Positions 1 through 7,155 are shown, numbered from the stretch's first letter. The stretch is 11,796 bases of DNA from JBDTDV01 sp039922875 (GCA_039922875.1 JBDTDV010000036.1:1-11796), one strand, 5' to 3'. The notes: a model not told the origin generated them from the sequence alone. Made by a program: numbers and translations.

Positions 1-1
1 C

Positions 2-598
2 GCGTGCGGCTGCGATCTCACTGGCAGTCACCATGGAAACCGCTTTGTCCGGGTGAGCGCTGATCAGGCCACTAGCGTCGCGGGCGTGTATGCCGCCGGC
101 GAGATTACCGGAATCGGCGGAGCCGATCTGGCCCTTGCCGAGGGCCAGATCGCGGGAAATCTGGCCGCCGGCGGACGGCGGTCCGATTCCGAGTTGCGTT
201 CGGCACTGCGTCGTCGCCGGGTCTTTAGAGGATTTGCCGCACGGATCGAGGCGGCCCACGGCATACGCGCTGGCTGGCCGGAATGGCTGACCGCTGAGAC
301 CATCGTCTGCCGCTGCGAAGAGGTCGGCTATGGCAGTCTCTGCCGCAGTGCGACCGGCACGCGGTCCCAGTCGCTGCGTGCAATGAAGCTCGCCAGTCGT
401 GCCGCCCTGGGCATTTGCCAGGGCCGGATCTGCGGGCACAACGTCGAAGAACTCCTCGCCCGGGCTGCACCTGAGGGGCGCCTCACTGACGACACCAGCA
501 CCGATAGAAGACCGATCGCGGCGCCGATCCGGATCGGCGAACTCGCTACAGCGCACCAGACCACACATGATCCACGTCTACGAAAGGACACTCCATGA
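2..598 (+). CDS. FAD/[2Fe-2S] dehydrogenase subunit, C-terminal part (probable D-hydroxyproline dehydrogenase); 5' end outside window
   Basis: The frame is open from base 2, so the GTG at 53 is not the real start and the gene begins upstream of the window. The visible part has the second FAD-contact motif of NAD(P)/FAD oxidoreductases (VYAAGEITGIGG, about 89-124), then a BFD-like [2Fe-2S] domain. Its cysteine codons are at 308, 314, 416 and 431, giving C-X-C followed by C-X4-C (CQGRIC). This layout is known from the large subunit of opine, HcnB-type and D-hydroxyproline dehydrogenases. Its stop overlaps the next start as ATGA (595-598), so the genes are translationally coupled. With epimerase, deaminase and semialdehyde dehydrogenase following, the likely reaction is oxidation of cis-4-hydroxy-D-proline to pyrroline-4-hydroxy-2-carboxylate. 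Partner subunits would lie upstream. The domain assignment is firm; the substrate is inferred from context. Confidence 0.85.
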   Translation, partial: ACGCDLTGSHHGNRFVRVSADQATSVAGVYAAGEITGIGGADLALAEGQIAGNLAAGGRRSDSELRSALRRRRVFRGFAARIEAAHGIRAGWPEWLTAETIVCRCEEVGYGSLCRSATGTRSQSLRAMKLASRAALGICQGRICGHNVEELLARAAPEGRLTDDTSTDRRPIAAPIRIGELATAHQTTHDPRLRKDTP

Positions 599-1548
599 CC
601 GAGCAGAATTCGACCGAGCAGAAGTTCGACCTTGGCGGCGTCGTCGTCGCCACTGCCCTTGCGTTCAAAGAGGATGCCACCGCGCCGGCTGGCCTCGCCG
701 TCGACTACGAAAGATATGCTGCGCACTGCGACTGGCTGATCAGCAACGGCTGCCGCGGTGTCGGGCCGAACGGGTCACTCGGTGAGTATTCCTCGCTCAC
801 CGATGCCGAACGGCGCAAGGTGGTCAAGACTGCGGTGGACGCCGTGGCCGGGCGTGGGCTCGTCGTGGCCGGAGTGCACGGCGTCGGCTGGCACCAGGCC
901 AAGCAGTGGACCGAGTATGCCAAGGAGGACGGCGCAGATGGTGTGCTGTTGCTTCCGCCGATTGTGTACCGGGCCAACGAGTCCGAGATCATCGAGCACT
1001 ACACCCGGGTCGCCGAGGTGGGGTTGCCCGTGATGGTCTACAACAACCCGCAGGACACCAAGGTCGACCTGCGGCCGCCGCTGATCGCGAAGCTGGCCCA
1101 GATTCCGGGCATTGTGGCGGTCAAGGAATTCTCCGGGGACATCCGGCGGGTGCTGGAGATCAAAGAACTTTGCGACATCGACGTGATCGCCGGGGCCGAC
1201 GATCTGCTCTTCGAGTCACTGGTCGCCGGTGCCGACGGCTGGTTCGCCGGCTACCCGAACGCGTTTCCGAGGGAGGCCGTCGAGATCTACGACCTGGTCA
1301 AGTCCGGCGAAATCGATCAGGCCCGAGAGTTATACACGAATCTGGTCACGGTTTTTCGCTGGGACTCCAAGACCGAATTCGTGCAGGCGATCAAGCTGTC
1401 GATCGACATCGCCGGCGGCAGCTATGGCGGCCCGACCCGCCCGCCGCGCGGACCACTGAGCGCCGAGCATGATGCCCAGGTGCGCCGGGAGACCCAGAAG
1501 GCACTGGACTACCTTGCGTCCCGTCCGGCCGCCCGCTCCGTCGCCTAG
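595..1548 (+). CDS. lhpC: Delta1-pyrroline-4-hydroxy-2-carboxylate deaminase (DapA/aldolase superfamily)
   Basis: 317 residues, a full-length class I aldolase-type TIM barrel of the DHDPS/NAL family. The Schiff-base lysine is K177 (VAVKEFSGD) and the conserved tyrosine is Y149 (VMVYNNP). The substrate loop near residue 60 reads GPNGSLGEYSSL instead of the GTTGE of true dihydrodipicolinate synthase. The enzyme would deaminate and dehydrate pyrroline-4-hydroxy-2-carboxylate to 2-oxoglutarate semialdehyde in the cytosol. The ATG overlaps the stop of the dehydrogenase gene, with AAAGGA six bases before it (585-594 region). The function is inferred from position between D-hydroxyproline dehydrogenase and the semialdehyde dehydrogenase. 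From sequence alone another DapA-family lyase, such as 5-dehydro-4-deoxyglucarate dehydratase, is possible. The gene symbol is given by role. Confidence 0.82.
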   Translation: MTEQNSTEQKFDLGGVVVATALAFKEDATAPAGLAVDYERYAAHCDWLISNGCRGVGPNGSLGEYSSLTDAERRKVVKTAVDAVAGRGLVVAGVHGVGWHQAKQWTEYAKEDGADGVLLLPPIVYRANESEIIEHYTRVAEVGLPVMVYNNPQDTKVDLRPPLIAKLAQIPGIVAVKEFSGDIRRVLEIKELCDIDVIAGADDLLFESLVAGADGWFAGYPNAFPREAVEIYDLVKSGEIDQARELYTNLVTVFRWDSKTEFVQAIKLSIDIAGGSYGGPTRPPRGPLSAEHDAQVRRETQKALDYLASRPAARSVA

Positions 1549-1612
1549 CCAGGCAATCTGGTAGGCGCTGCGACGGTAAACGAGACCTTCTGGACAGTGA
1601 AAGGATAAGCGC

Positions 1613-2614
1613 ATGCGCTCCATGCGGATGTTCACGGCGGTCGACTCGCACACCGAGGGGATGCCGACCCGGGTGATCACCGGGGGCGTCAGCCCGATTC
1701 CCGGCGCGACCATGAACGAAAAGCGGCTCTACTTCATGGAGCACCTGGACGACATCCGGCTGTTCTTGATGAACGAGCCTCGCGGGCACTCGGCGATGAG
1801 CGGTGCGATCCTGCAGCAGCCCACCCGTCCGGACGCCGACTGGGGCGTGGTGTACATCGAGGTTTCCGGATGTCTGCCCATGTGTGGTCACGGAACCATC
1901 GGCGTGGCCACGGTATTGGTGGAGACCGGCATGGTCGAAGTCATCGAACCGGTGACCACGATTCGGCTGGACACCCCGGCCGGGCTCGTGGTGGCGCGGG
2001 TCTCGGTGCACGACGGCCATGCCGAGGCGGTAACCATCGAGAACGTGCCGTCGTTCAGCGTGCGCCTGGATGCCACGGTTCAGGTCCCGGGGTACGGAAG
2101 CGTCCCCTACAGCCTGGCTTTCGGCGGCAACTTCTATGCCATGGTCGACCTGGATACCATCGGCCTCCCGTTCGATCGGTCGCGGCAGCGGGAGATCGCG
2201 GCAGCCGGCCTGGCGATCATGGCGGCAGTCAACGAGAGGGACCCGCCACACCACCCGGAAATCGACGGCATCGACCATTGCCATCACGTCGAGTTCATCG
2301 CACCGGGGTCGACCGCGCAGTACTCTCGGCACGCGATGGCCATTTACCCAGGCTGGTTCGATCGGTCGCCGTGTGGGACCGGGACCTCGGCGCGGATGGC
2401 GGAACTCTGGGAACGCGGTGAACTCGGACTGAACCAAGACTTCGTCAACGAGTCTTTTATCGGCTCCCGCTTCACCGGGCGCCTGGTCGGGGAGGCGTCG
2501 GTCGCCGGCATCCCTGCGGTATTGCCGACCATCACCGGCAGGGCCTGGGTGACCGGGATCGGCCAATATCTGCTGGATGCGTCCGATCCGTTCCCGACCG
2601 GATTTCAGTTCTAA
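1613..2614 (+). CDS. lhpA: 4-hydroxyproline epimerase (proline racemase family)
   Basis: 333 residues, the normal length for the family. Both catalytic cysteines are present: C91 in MCGHGT and C254 in SPCGTGTSA. This marks a two-base racemase/epimerase; the trans-3-hydroxyproline dehydratase branch has Thr in place of the first Cys. It interconverts trans-4-hydroxy-L-proline and cis-4-hydroxy-D-proline, the first step of the pathway, without cofactor. The start at 1613 has AAAGGA seven bases upstream. In-frame ATGs at 1622 and 1628 are less well placed. The gene follows the deaminase by 64 bases on the same strand. The family call is certain. Epimerase rather than proline racemase is inferred from the neighbours. 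The 481-residue reading frame opposite this gene is a shadow. Confidence 0.88.
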   Translation: MRSMRMFTAVDSHTEGMPTRVITGGVSPIPGATMNEKRLYFMEHLDDIRLFLMNEPRGHSAMSGAILQQPTRPDADWGVVYIEVSGCLPMCGHGTIGVATVLVETGMVEVIEPVTTIRLDTPAGLVVARVSVHDGHAEAVTIENVPSFSVRLDATVQVPGYGSVPYSLAFGGNFYAMVDLDTIGLPFDRSRQREIAAAGLAIMAAVNERDPPHHPEIDGIDHCHHVEFIAPGSTAQYSRHAMAIYPGWFDRSPCGTGTSARMAELWERGELGLNQDFVNESFIGSRFTGRLVGEASVAGIPAVLPTITGRAWVTGIGQYLLDASDPFPTGFQF

Positions 2615-2733
2615 TGCCCGGCCGCGGTAGCCGAGCAGGCTGCGACGAAAGACCCGCCGAGGCGAGATCGTCCCGACTCGGACACCAGCATCAGGGCCAC
2701 CGACCCATCCCATCCATACAGTAGGAGCACACC

Positions 2734-4254
2734 ATGACCAAGATCGATTCCACCTCGGTAACCTCGCCGGCTGACCTCGACCGGATTGCGCAGGCGGCTG
2801 CGGATGCGGCGCCGTCCTGGGCCGCGACCGCTCCAACGGATCGTGCAGCCGCGCTGGTGGCTGCGGCCGATGCGCTGGCGGCTGCCCAGGAGGAGCTGGT
2901 CGCGACCGCGATGGCGGAGACCGGTCTTTCCAAGGCCCGCCTATCCGGTGAGCTCAACCGCACCGTGGTGCAGTTGCGAATGTTCGCCGACGTGGTCCTG
3001 GACGGCGGCTATCTCGATGTGCGCATCGATGAGGCGGATGGCGATTTCGCACTCGGGGTGCGGCCGGACTTGCGCCGGTATCGGATTCCGGTCGGCCCGG
3101 TATTGAACTTCGCGGCCAGCAATTTCCCGTTCGCATTCTCGGTGGCTGGCGGGGATACCGCGGCTGCGTTAGCGGCCGGCTGTCCGGTGATCGTGAAGGC
3201 GCATTCCGGGCATCCGCAGCTATCGGCGCAGACCGCGAAGGTCGTCGCCGAGGCACTCGAGGGCGCCGGCGCTCCGGCCGGCACGCTGCAGGTGATCTTC
3301 GGGCAGGAGGAGGGCGTGACCATGCTCAAAGACCCGCGGATTGCGGCCGGAAGTTTCACCGGTTCGATTCGGGCGGGTCGGATGCTGGCGGATATTGCCG
3401 CGGCCAGGCCCACTCCGATTCCGTTCTACGGCGAGTTGGGCAGCGTCAACCCGGTGTTCGTGACCCGTGCGGCGGTTGCCGAGAACAGCGATGAGCTGGT
3501 GGCTGGCTTCATGACGAGTGTGTCCGGGTCGGCCGGGCAGTTGTGCACGAAACCGGGCTTTCTGTTCCTGCCGAAAGATCACGGATTGAGGCAGCAGCTG
3601 GCAACCAGCGCCGCCTCGACCCCGGAGCAGCGACTACTGAACCCGGGTATCGCCGCCGGGTACCGCGATCGTCGGGACACGATTCTGGGCACCCCCGGTG
3701 TACAGGTCATCGCGGAAGGCGGGCTGCGGATCGATGAGGATGGTCAGGGCTGGGCGACGCCCACGATCGTCAGCGTGCCCACCGCGGTGTTGCGTGCCGA
3801 GCGGGAGCGGTTGCGGGGGGAAGCGTTCGGGCCGTTGTCGGTGTTGGTCGAGTACGAGACCGAGGAGGAGCTTAGCGGGCTGGCGGATGAGCTGTTCGAC
3901 GGGAACCTGACCGGTACGATCCACGCCGGCGACGGCGAGTCCAGCGGCGCACTGCGCGCGCTGGTGGACTGGATCACCCGCCATGCCGGGCGGGTGCTGT
4001 TCGGTGGCTGGCCGACCGGTGTGGCGGTGACCTCGGCGATGCAGCACGGCGGACCGTGGCCGGCGACCAGTAATGACACCGGAACTTCGGTAGGCTCCGC
4101 GGCGATCAACCGATTCCTGCGTCCCGTTGCGTACCAGAATGTGCCCAACGAATTACTGCCGCTGCCGTTGCGCGATGACAACCCGTGGCACGTACCGCAG
4201 ACTCGTGCCGCCGCCGGACTGTCCAAGGCCTGGGGAACCCGGCCGGGGGAATGA
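2734..4254 (+). CDS. lhpG: 2-oxoglutarate semialdehyde (2,5-dioxovalerate) dehydrogenase, NADP+ type
   Basis: 506-residue aldehyde dehydrogenase. The general-base glutamate is E234 (FYGELGS) and the nucleophile is C271 in SGSAGQLCTKPG. The GQ-CTKPG form around the cysteine is typical of the 2-oxoglutarate semialdehyde dehydrogenase subfamily. The nucleotide/Asn motif NFAASNFPFAFSVAGGD lies at about residue 125-140. It would oxidise the semialdehyde made by the deaminase to 2-oxoglutarate, closing the hydroxyproline route. The ATG has AGGAG eight bases upstream, and the gene sits 119 bases after the epimerase, probably in the same operon. Its stop is only five bases from the stop of the convergent CoA-transferase gene. 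The same activity also serves pentose and glucarate pathways, but the context favours hydroxyproline. Confidence 0.88.
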   Translation: MTKIDSTSVTSPADLDRIAQAAADAAPSWAATAPTDRAAALVAAADALAAAQEELVATAMAETGLSKARLSGELNRTVVQLRMFADVVLDGGYLDVRIDEADGDFALGVRPDLRRYRIPVGPVLNFAASNFPFAFSVAGGDTAAALAAGCPVIVKAHSGHPQLSAQTAKVVAEALEGAGAPAGTLQVIFGQEEGVTMLKDPRIAAGSFTGSIRAGRMLADIAAARPTPIPFYGELGSVNPVFVTRAAVAENSDELVAGFMTSVSGSAGQLCTKPGFLFLPKDHGLRQQLATSAASTPEQRLLNPGIAAGYRDRRDTILGTPGVQVIAEGGLRIDEDGQGWATPTIVSVPTAVLRAERERLRGEAFGPLSVLVEYETEEELSGLADELFDGNLTGTIHAGDGESSGALRALVDWITRHAGRVLFGGWPTGVAVTSAMQHGGPWPATSNDTGTSVGSAAINRFLRPVAYQNVPNELLPLPLRDDNPWHVPQTRAAAGLSKAWGTRPGE

Positions 4255-4257
4255 GGC

Positions 4258-4273
4258 CGCTACCCGCGTAGCG
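4258..4273. terminator. Small inverted repeat at convergent gene ends
   Basis: CGCTAC-CCGC-GTAGCG forms a six-base-pair stem with a four-base loop. It spans the junction between the semialdehyde dehydrogenase (+) and the CoA-transferase subunit B (-) and includes the stop codon of the latter. There is no T-run on either side, so it is at best a weak bidirectional terminator. Confidence 0.3.
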
Positions 4274-4913
4274 ACAGTCCGGTGGACTTCTCCAGATCCT
4301 GGACACCGAGACCGCCGAACGCTTCGACCACCGTCACGCCATCCGAGGCGATCGTGAAGACCGCGTAGTCGGTGTAGACCGTTCCGACGCAACCGATGCC
4401 GGTGAGCGGGAAGGTGCACTCCGGGACGAGCTTGCAGGAGCCGTCCCGGGTGAACAGCTCCATAATCACAAAGACCTCTTTGGCTCCGATCGCGAGGTCC
4501 ATGGCGCCGCCGACCGCAGGAATGGCGCCCTCGCCACCGGTGTGCCAATTCGCCAGATCGCCGGTGATGGAGACTTGGAAGGCACCCAGCACACAGATGT
4601 CCAGGTGCCCGCCGCGCATCATCGCGAACGAGTCGGCGTGATGGAAGTATGCGGCGCCAGGCAGTTCGGTAACCGGGATCTTGCCGGCATTGATCAAATC
4701 CGGGTCGATTTGATCGCCGACGGCAACCGGGCCCATGCCCAGCATCCCGTTCTCGGTGTGCAAGATGATCTCGCGATCAGGGGGAAGGTAGTCGGAGATC
4801 ATGGTCGGCAGTCCGATCCCCAGGTTGACGTATGCCCCCTCGGGAATATCCTGTGCGGCGCGACGCGCCATGTCTGCGCGGCTGAGTGGTCCTCTCATCT
4901 CATTGCCTCTCAT
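4260..4913 (-). CDS. pcaJ: 3-oxoadipate CoA-transferase subunit B
   Basis: 217 residues, the family length. The catalytic glutamate is E54 in the HTENGMLGMGP motif. Further subunit-B blocks are FHHADSFAMMRGGHLD, TGDLANWHTGGEG and KLVPECTFPLTG. By memory it is closer to PcaJ of Pseudomonas than to mammalian SCOT. With PcaI it would transfer CoA from succinyl-CoA to 3-oxoadipate, the penultimate step of the beta-ketoadipate route for protocatechuate and catechol. The annotated ATG overlaps the pcaI stop as ATGA (4910-4913). A second ATG five codons in (4898) has AGAGG at good distance and may be the main start. A succinyl-CoA:acetoacetate transferase role cannot be excluded. Confidence 0.82.
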   Translation of the reverse strand: MRGNEMRGPLSRADMARRAAQDIPEGAYVNLGIGLPTMISDYLPPDREIILHTENGMLGMGPVAVGDQIDPDLINAGKIPVTELPGAAYFHHADSFAMMRGGHLDICVLGAFQVSITGDLANWHTGGEGAIPAVGGAMDLAIGAKEVFVIMELFTRDGSCKLVPECTFPLTGIGCVGTVYTDYAVFTIASDGVTVVEAFGGLGVQDLEKSTGLSLRG

Positions 4914-5602
4914 TGGCCCTGGGTCGACGGCGGCGTGTGGCTGGAGACTTCGACCACGCGTTGCACATAGATTCCCGGGGTCACCACCGATTCCGGGTCC
5001 AACTCACCGACCTCGACGATCGACGCGACCTGCGCGATGGCCACGGATGCCGCGCCGACCATCAGCGGACCGAAGTTGCGCGCCGTCTTGCGGTACACCA
5101 GGTTACCCAGCCGGTCACCGCGGTGGGCCTTGATCAGCGCGAAGTCGGCAGACAAGGCGCTTTCCAACACGTAGTCCCGGCCATCGATTCGGCGGGTTTC
5201 TTTGCCATCCGCCAGCATCGTTCCGTAGCCCGTCGGTGTGAAGAATCCGGCGATGCCCGCCCCGCCCGCCCTGATCCGTTCGGCGAGAGTGCCCTGTGGC
5301 ACCAGCTCAAGCTCAAGCTCGCCCGCGCGGTACAAGCCATCGAACACCTGGGAGTCGACTTGGCGCGGGAAGGAACAGATGATCTTGCGGACGCGTCTAG
5401 CCTGCAAGAGTGCCGCCAGCCCGGTCGTCCCGTTACCGGCGTTGTTGTTCACCACCGTGAGATCCTTCGCGCCCTGCTCCAGCAGGGCGTCGATCAGCTC
5501 TACCGGCTGCCCGGCCGAGCCGAAGCCGCCGATCATCACCGTCGAGCCGTCCCGGACGTCGGCGATGGCCTCGGCAACGCTGCCGATAATCTTCGAGATC
5601 AT
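4910..5602 (-). CDS. pcaI: 3-oxoadipate CoA-transferase subunit A
   Basis: 230 residues, full-length CoA-transferase alpha subunit. It begins with the glycine-rich MIGGFGSAGQP segment, followed by VVNNNAGNG, CSFPRQVDS, VPQGTLAERIRAG, FFTPTGYGT and TPGIYVQRVVEV. These blocks follow PcaI of Pseudomonas closely as I recall it. It pairs with the next gene to form the heteromeric enzyme; the genes overlap by four bases. The ATG is preceded by CAGGAA at about seven bases. No other beta-ketoadipate genes are in the window, so the rest of the route must lie elsewhere. The upstream region holds two PcaR-like elements, which supports the 3-oxoadipate assignment over a ketone-body role. Confidence 0.82.
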   Translation of the reverse strand: MISKIIGSVAEAIADVRDGSTVMIGGFGSAGQPVELIDALLEQGAKDLTVVNNNAGNGTTGLAALLQARRVRKIICSFPRQVDSQVFDGLYRAGELELELVPQGTLAERIRAGGAGIAGFFTPTGYGTMLADGKETRRIDGRDYVLESALSADFALIKAHRGDRLGNLVYRKTARNFGPLMVGAASVAIAQVASIVEVGELDPESVVTPGIYVQRVVEVSSHTPPSTQGQ

Positions 5603-5662
5603 GATGGGTTCCTGAATCCGGGGTCAAGACGGGGTCGCAAGCGCTGGTAATCGCTCGTGGAA

Positions 5663-5692
5663 AGTGTACGCAAAGCGAACGCGTGTGCTGAA
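5663..5692 (-). promoter_or_regulatory. Candidate pcaIJ promoter
   Basis: On the minus strand, TACACT (5668 to 5663) fits the actinobacterial TANNNT -10 pattern, with TTCAGC 18 bases upstream (5692 to 5687) as a weak -35. A start near 5655 would give a leader of about 50 bases before pcaI. The support is position and overlap with the operator-like elements. Confidence 0.4.
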
Positions 5693-5699
5693 TACGAAC
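5666..5699 (-). promoter_or_regulatory. Two tandem PcaR/IclR-like operator elements upstream of pcaI
   Basis: Read on the minus strand, the first element is GTTCGTATTCAGCAC (5699 to 5685) and the second is GTTCGCTTTGCGTAC (5680 to 5666), separated by four bases. The second is a near-perfect inverted repeat (GTTCGC-TTT-GCGTAC, five of six arm positions). I recall the Pseudomonas putida PcaR site as a 15-base element with arms GTTCG and CGCAC, present once or twice and overlapping the -10 region. Both elements here share the first arm exactly and four of five bases of the second. The recalled consensus is from memory. No IclR regulator gene lies in the window. Confidence 0.5.
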
Positions 5700-5760
5700 G
5701 TAACATGACCGCCCGGCCCACGCAACGGGTCTATCCGGCGGCGCGCTCGAACACCGCGCG

Positions 5761-6035
5761 GACAGCGAACCACCGGCCACCACTCGCTTGGCGATGACCC
5801 GGGTCGTTCAGCGCGTGGCCGAGCAATTGCCAGCCGGTGTGCGGTCGGCGGATCATCGGGATGGCGTTACCGACCTTGACCAAGGTGGCGTTGGTACTCG
5901 GCGGAAACGATCCGGCTATCCTCCTTGAAGATGCCGTATTGGACGACGATTCCTTGACTCGGATGTTCCAGGGTGTCTTCGACACGACCGGCCAGATCTG
6001 CATGGCGATCAAGCGCATTTACGTTCATCGGACAT
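5761..6035 (+). pseudogene. Aldehyde dehydrogenase remnant 1 (internal fragment)
   Basis: Frame 1 (about 5761-5840) gives a stretch ending RVAEQLPAGV, which fits the segment before the Rossmann region of an aldehyde dehydrogenase. Frame 2 (5837-6033) then gives GRRIIGMALPTLTKV, LGGNDPAILLEDAVLDDD, RMFQG, TTGQICMAIKRIYVHR. This carries the family glutamate region (here LVLGGND, without the usual Glu) and the catalytic Cys of GQIC. About 35-40 residues expected between the two pieces are missing, and everything after IYVH is lost. No start or ribosome binding site is visible. It cannot be functional. Bases 6036-6151, up to the neighbouring gene, hold nothing I can identify. Confidence 0.75.
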
Positions 6036-6151
6036 GCGGCTACTTTCGGCCTCGGCGTGCGGTTCACCGGCAGTGCGACCCTGGCGCTGCCGGCTACACC
6101 GGAAATGGGTCTCCAGTTCTGACCCGCCGGTACCTGTGCCGCAGGTCTGAC

Positions 6152-6907
6152 CTAGAGCCATTGCGGTGCCGCCGGCGCCGCCGATCCGTCTGTCGTGACC
6201 ACATCGGAGTGCCCCCGCCCGGTTGCCCACCTGGCCAGGGCGACAGCCGTGCCATGCAGTACGACCGCGTCGTTGGACTCCGGATCGCCGACCGAGCGGA
6301 TCCGATCTCGGTCCGTCGGGGCGAGGACGAAGTTCGGGATGTCTTCGCTGTCGCGGCGCCGGCGCCAGTTGCTCAACACATCGGCCAGCAGGTGGTCGAT
6401 GAGTTCACCGGGGAAGTGCGTGAAGCTGCCGCCATTGTCCAAGTCGACGGCGTGGAGCCAGACCTCGCGGGTGCGCATCCAGAGCGTGGCGGATGCCGGC
6501 ACCACGCGCCCCTGAGAGGTACGGATTTCGGCGTGCCAGGCCACATCGGTGAGGCCGCGCCAGCGCTGATCGAGCTGGGCGGCGGTATCCATAGCGAGTT
6601 GGCGCAATTCGGTTGGGCTCAGCGTGGCGCCCTGCTCGATCTCGCTTCGGCGCGCCTGGGTCGAGGGATACATCGGCTGCTCGAGCCCGGTTTGGGCCCA
6701 GCCGGCAAGCCGAATGATGGCGCGCGCGTTGTAGCCGACGTGCGCGATGAGGTGGCTGCGGCTCCAGCCTGGCAGCAGCGACGGGCTCTGGAACTCGTCG
6801 TCGGCCAGCTGACCGAGTGTGCGGAGGAAGTATGCCGTCCCGTCGCGGACCTGGAGCAATCCGGCCTTGACTTTGGGGTCTGTCGTGCCGTCGGTGTTTC
6901 CAACCAT
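6152..6907 (-). CDS. Mycothiol-dependent maleylpyruvate isomerase family protein
   Basis: 251 residues with the DinB/MDMPI fold. SLLPGWSRSHLIAHVGYNA near the N-terminus provides H56, and RTREVWLHAVDLD provides E148 and H152. This triad matches the metal ligands H52, E144 and H148 that I recall for the Corynebacterium glutamicum enzyme, with a constant offset of four; R86 then matches its essential R82. The enzyme isomerises maleylpyruvate to fumarylpyruvate in the gentisate route, using mycothiol. No gentisate dioxygenase or fumarylpyruvate hydrolase is nearby, so the real substrate is uncertain; the family also has members of unknown role. No ribosome binding site precedes the ATG, so translation may be leaderless. 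The preserved triad argues for a working enzyme. Confidence 0.8.
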   Translation of the reverse strand: MVGNTDGTTDPKVKAGLLQVRDGTAYFLRTLGQLADDEFQSPSLLPGWSRSHLIAHVGYNARAIIRLAGWAQTGLEQPMYPSTQARRSEIEQGATLSPTELRQLAMDTAAQLDQRWRGLTDVAWHAEIRTSQGRVVPASATLWMRTREVWLHAVDLDNGGSFTHFPGELIDHLLADVLSNWRRRRDSEDIPNFVLAPTDRDRIRSVGDPESNDAVVLHGTAVALARWATGRGHSDVVTTDGSAAPAAPQWL

Positions 6908-6917
6908 GATGCTTTGT

Positions 6918-6923
6918 ATGCTA
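6918..6923 (-). promoter_or_regulatory. Possible -10 element for a leaderless maleylpyruvate isomerase transcript
   Basis: TAGCAT on the minus strand ends ten bases before the ATG at 6907, matching TANNNT. With no ribosome binding site present, transcription could begin at or just before the ATG. On the other strand the same bases read TATGCT, a possible -10 for the divergent tatA-like gene. Neither has a good -35. Confidence 0.25.
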
Positions 6924-6966
6924 GCGTCGGCAGCCAGTAGCTCATAACGACAGGGACGCGAAACTG

Positions 6967-7155
6967 ATGCTAAGCAATCTCACTGGATGGCACATGCTGA
7001 TCATCCTCGCCGTTATATTGCTCCTCTTCGGCGCCCCCAAGCTTCCGGGCCTGGCCAAGAGCATTGGCCAGTCGATGCGGATCTTTAAAAGTGAAGTGAA
7101 GACGATGAAGGAAGAGAACCCGCAGGCCAGCGACAGCACCAGTTCACTCGTGTAG
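6967..7155 (+). CDS. tatA: Small TatA/E-type twin-arginine translocase subunit
   Basis: 62 residues. A short N-terminal segment is followed by one membrane helix (about residues 8-21, WHMLIILAVILLLF) and the FG hinge at F21-G22. The amphipathic helix PKLPGLAKSIGQSMRIFKSEVK follows, with a short polar tail. This is the canonical TatA layout, and the helix sequence is typical of actinobacterial TatA. It would sit in the cytoplasmic membrane and form the Tat pore with TatC. The protein is shorter than the usual 80-100 residues because of a reduced tail. An AGGGA lies 11 bases upstream of the ATG, rather far. No tatB or tatC is nearby. The 3' end overlaps the convergent MetF-like gene by 12 bases. 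It may be a second TatA copy. Confidence 0.82.
   Translation: MLSNLTGWHMLIILAVILLLFGAPKLPGLAKSIGQSMRIFKSEVKTMKEENPQASDSTSSLV

Noticed and set aside
53..55. GTG as the start of the first gene
   Set aside because: The frame is open and protein-like upstream to base 2, and the FAD-binding motif right after it shows that this is the interior of a larger protein.
1555..1590. Similar GCTGCGACG-containing stretches after the deaminase gene and after the epimerase gene (about 2640)
   Set aside because: The shared core is only about nine bases with no clear hairpin, so chance in GC-rich spacer DNA is enough.
1391..2836. Minus-strand open frame of 481 codons opposite the epimerase gene
   Set aside because: It is a high-GC antisense shadow with an Arg/Pro/His-rich composition and no recognisable domain, while the plus strand encodes an intact epimerase.
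6036..6151. Frame reading GLGVRFTGSATLALPATPEM up to a stop at 6120-6122, as a possible further gene fragment
   Set aside because: It looks protein-like but I could not match it to any family, and it is too short to support on its own.
5837..6940. Plus-strand open frame of 367 codons covering the isomerase region
   Set aside because: Only its first 65 codons resemble anything (aldehyde dehydrogenase). The rest is the shadow of the minus-strand maleylpyruvate isomerase.
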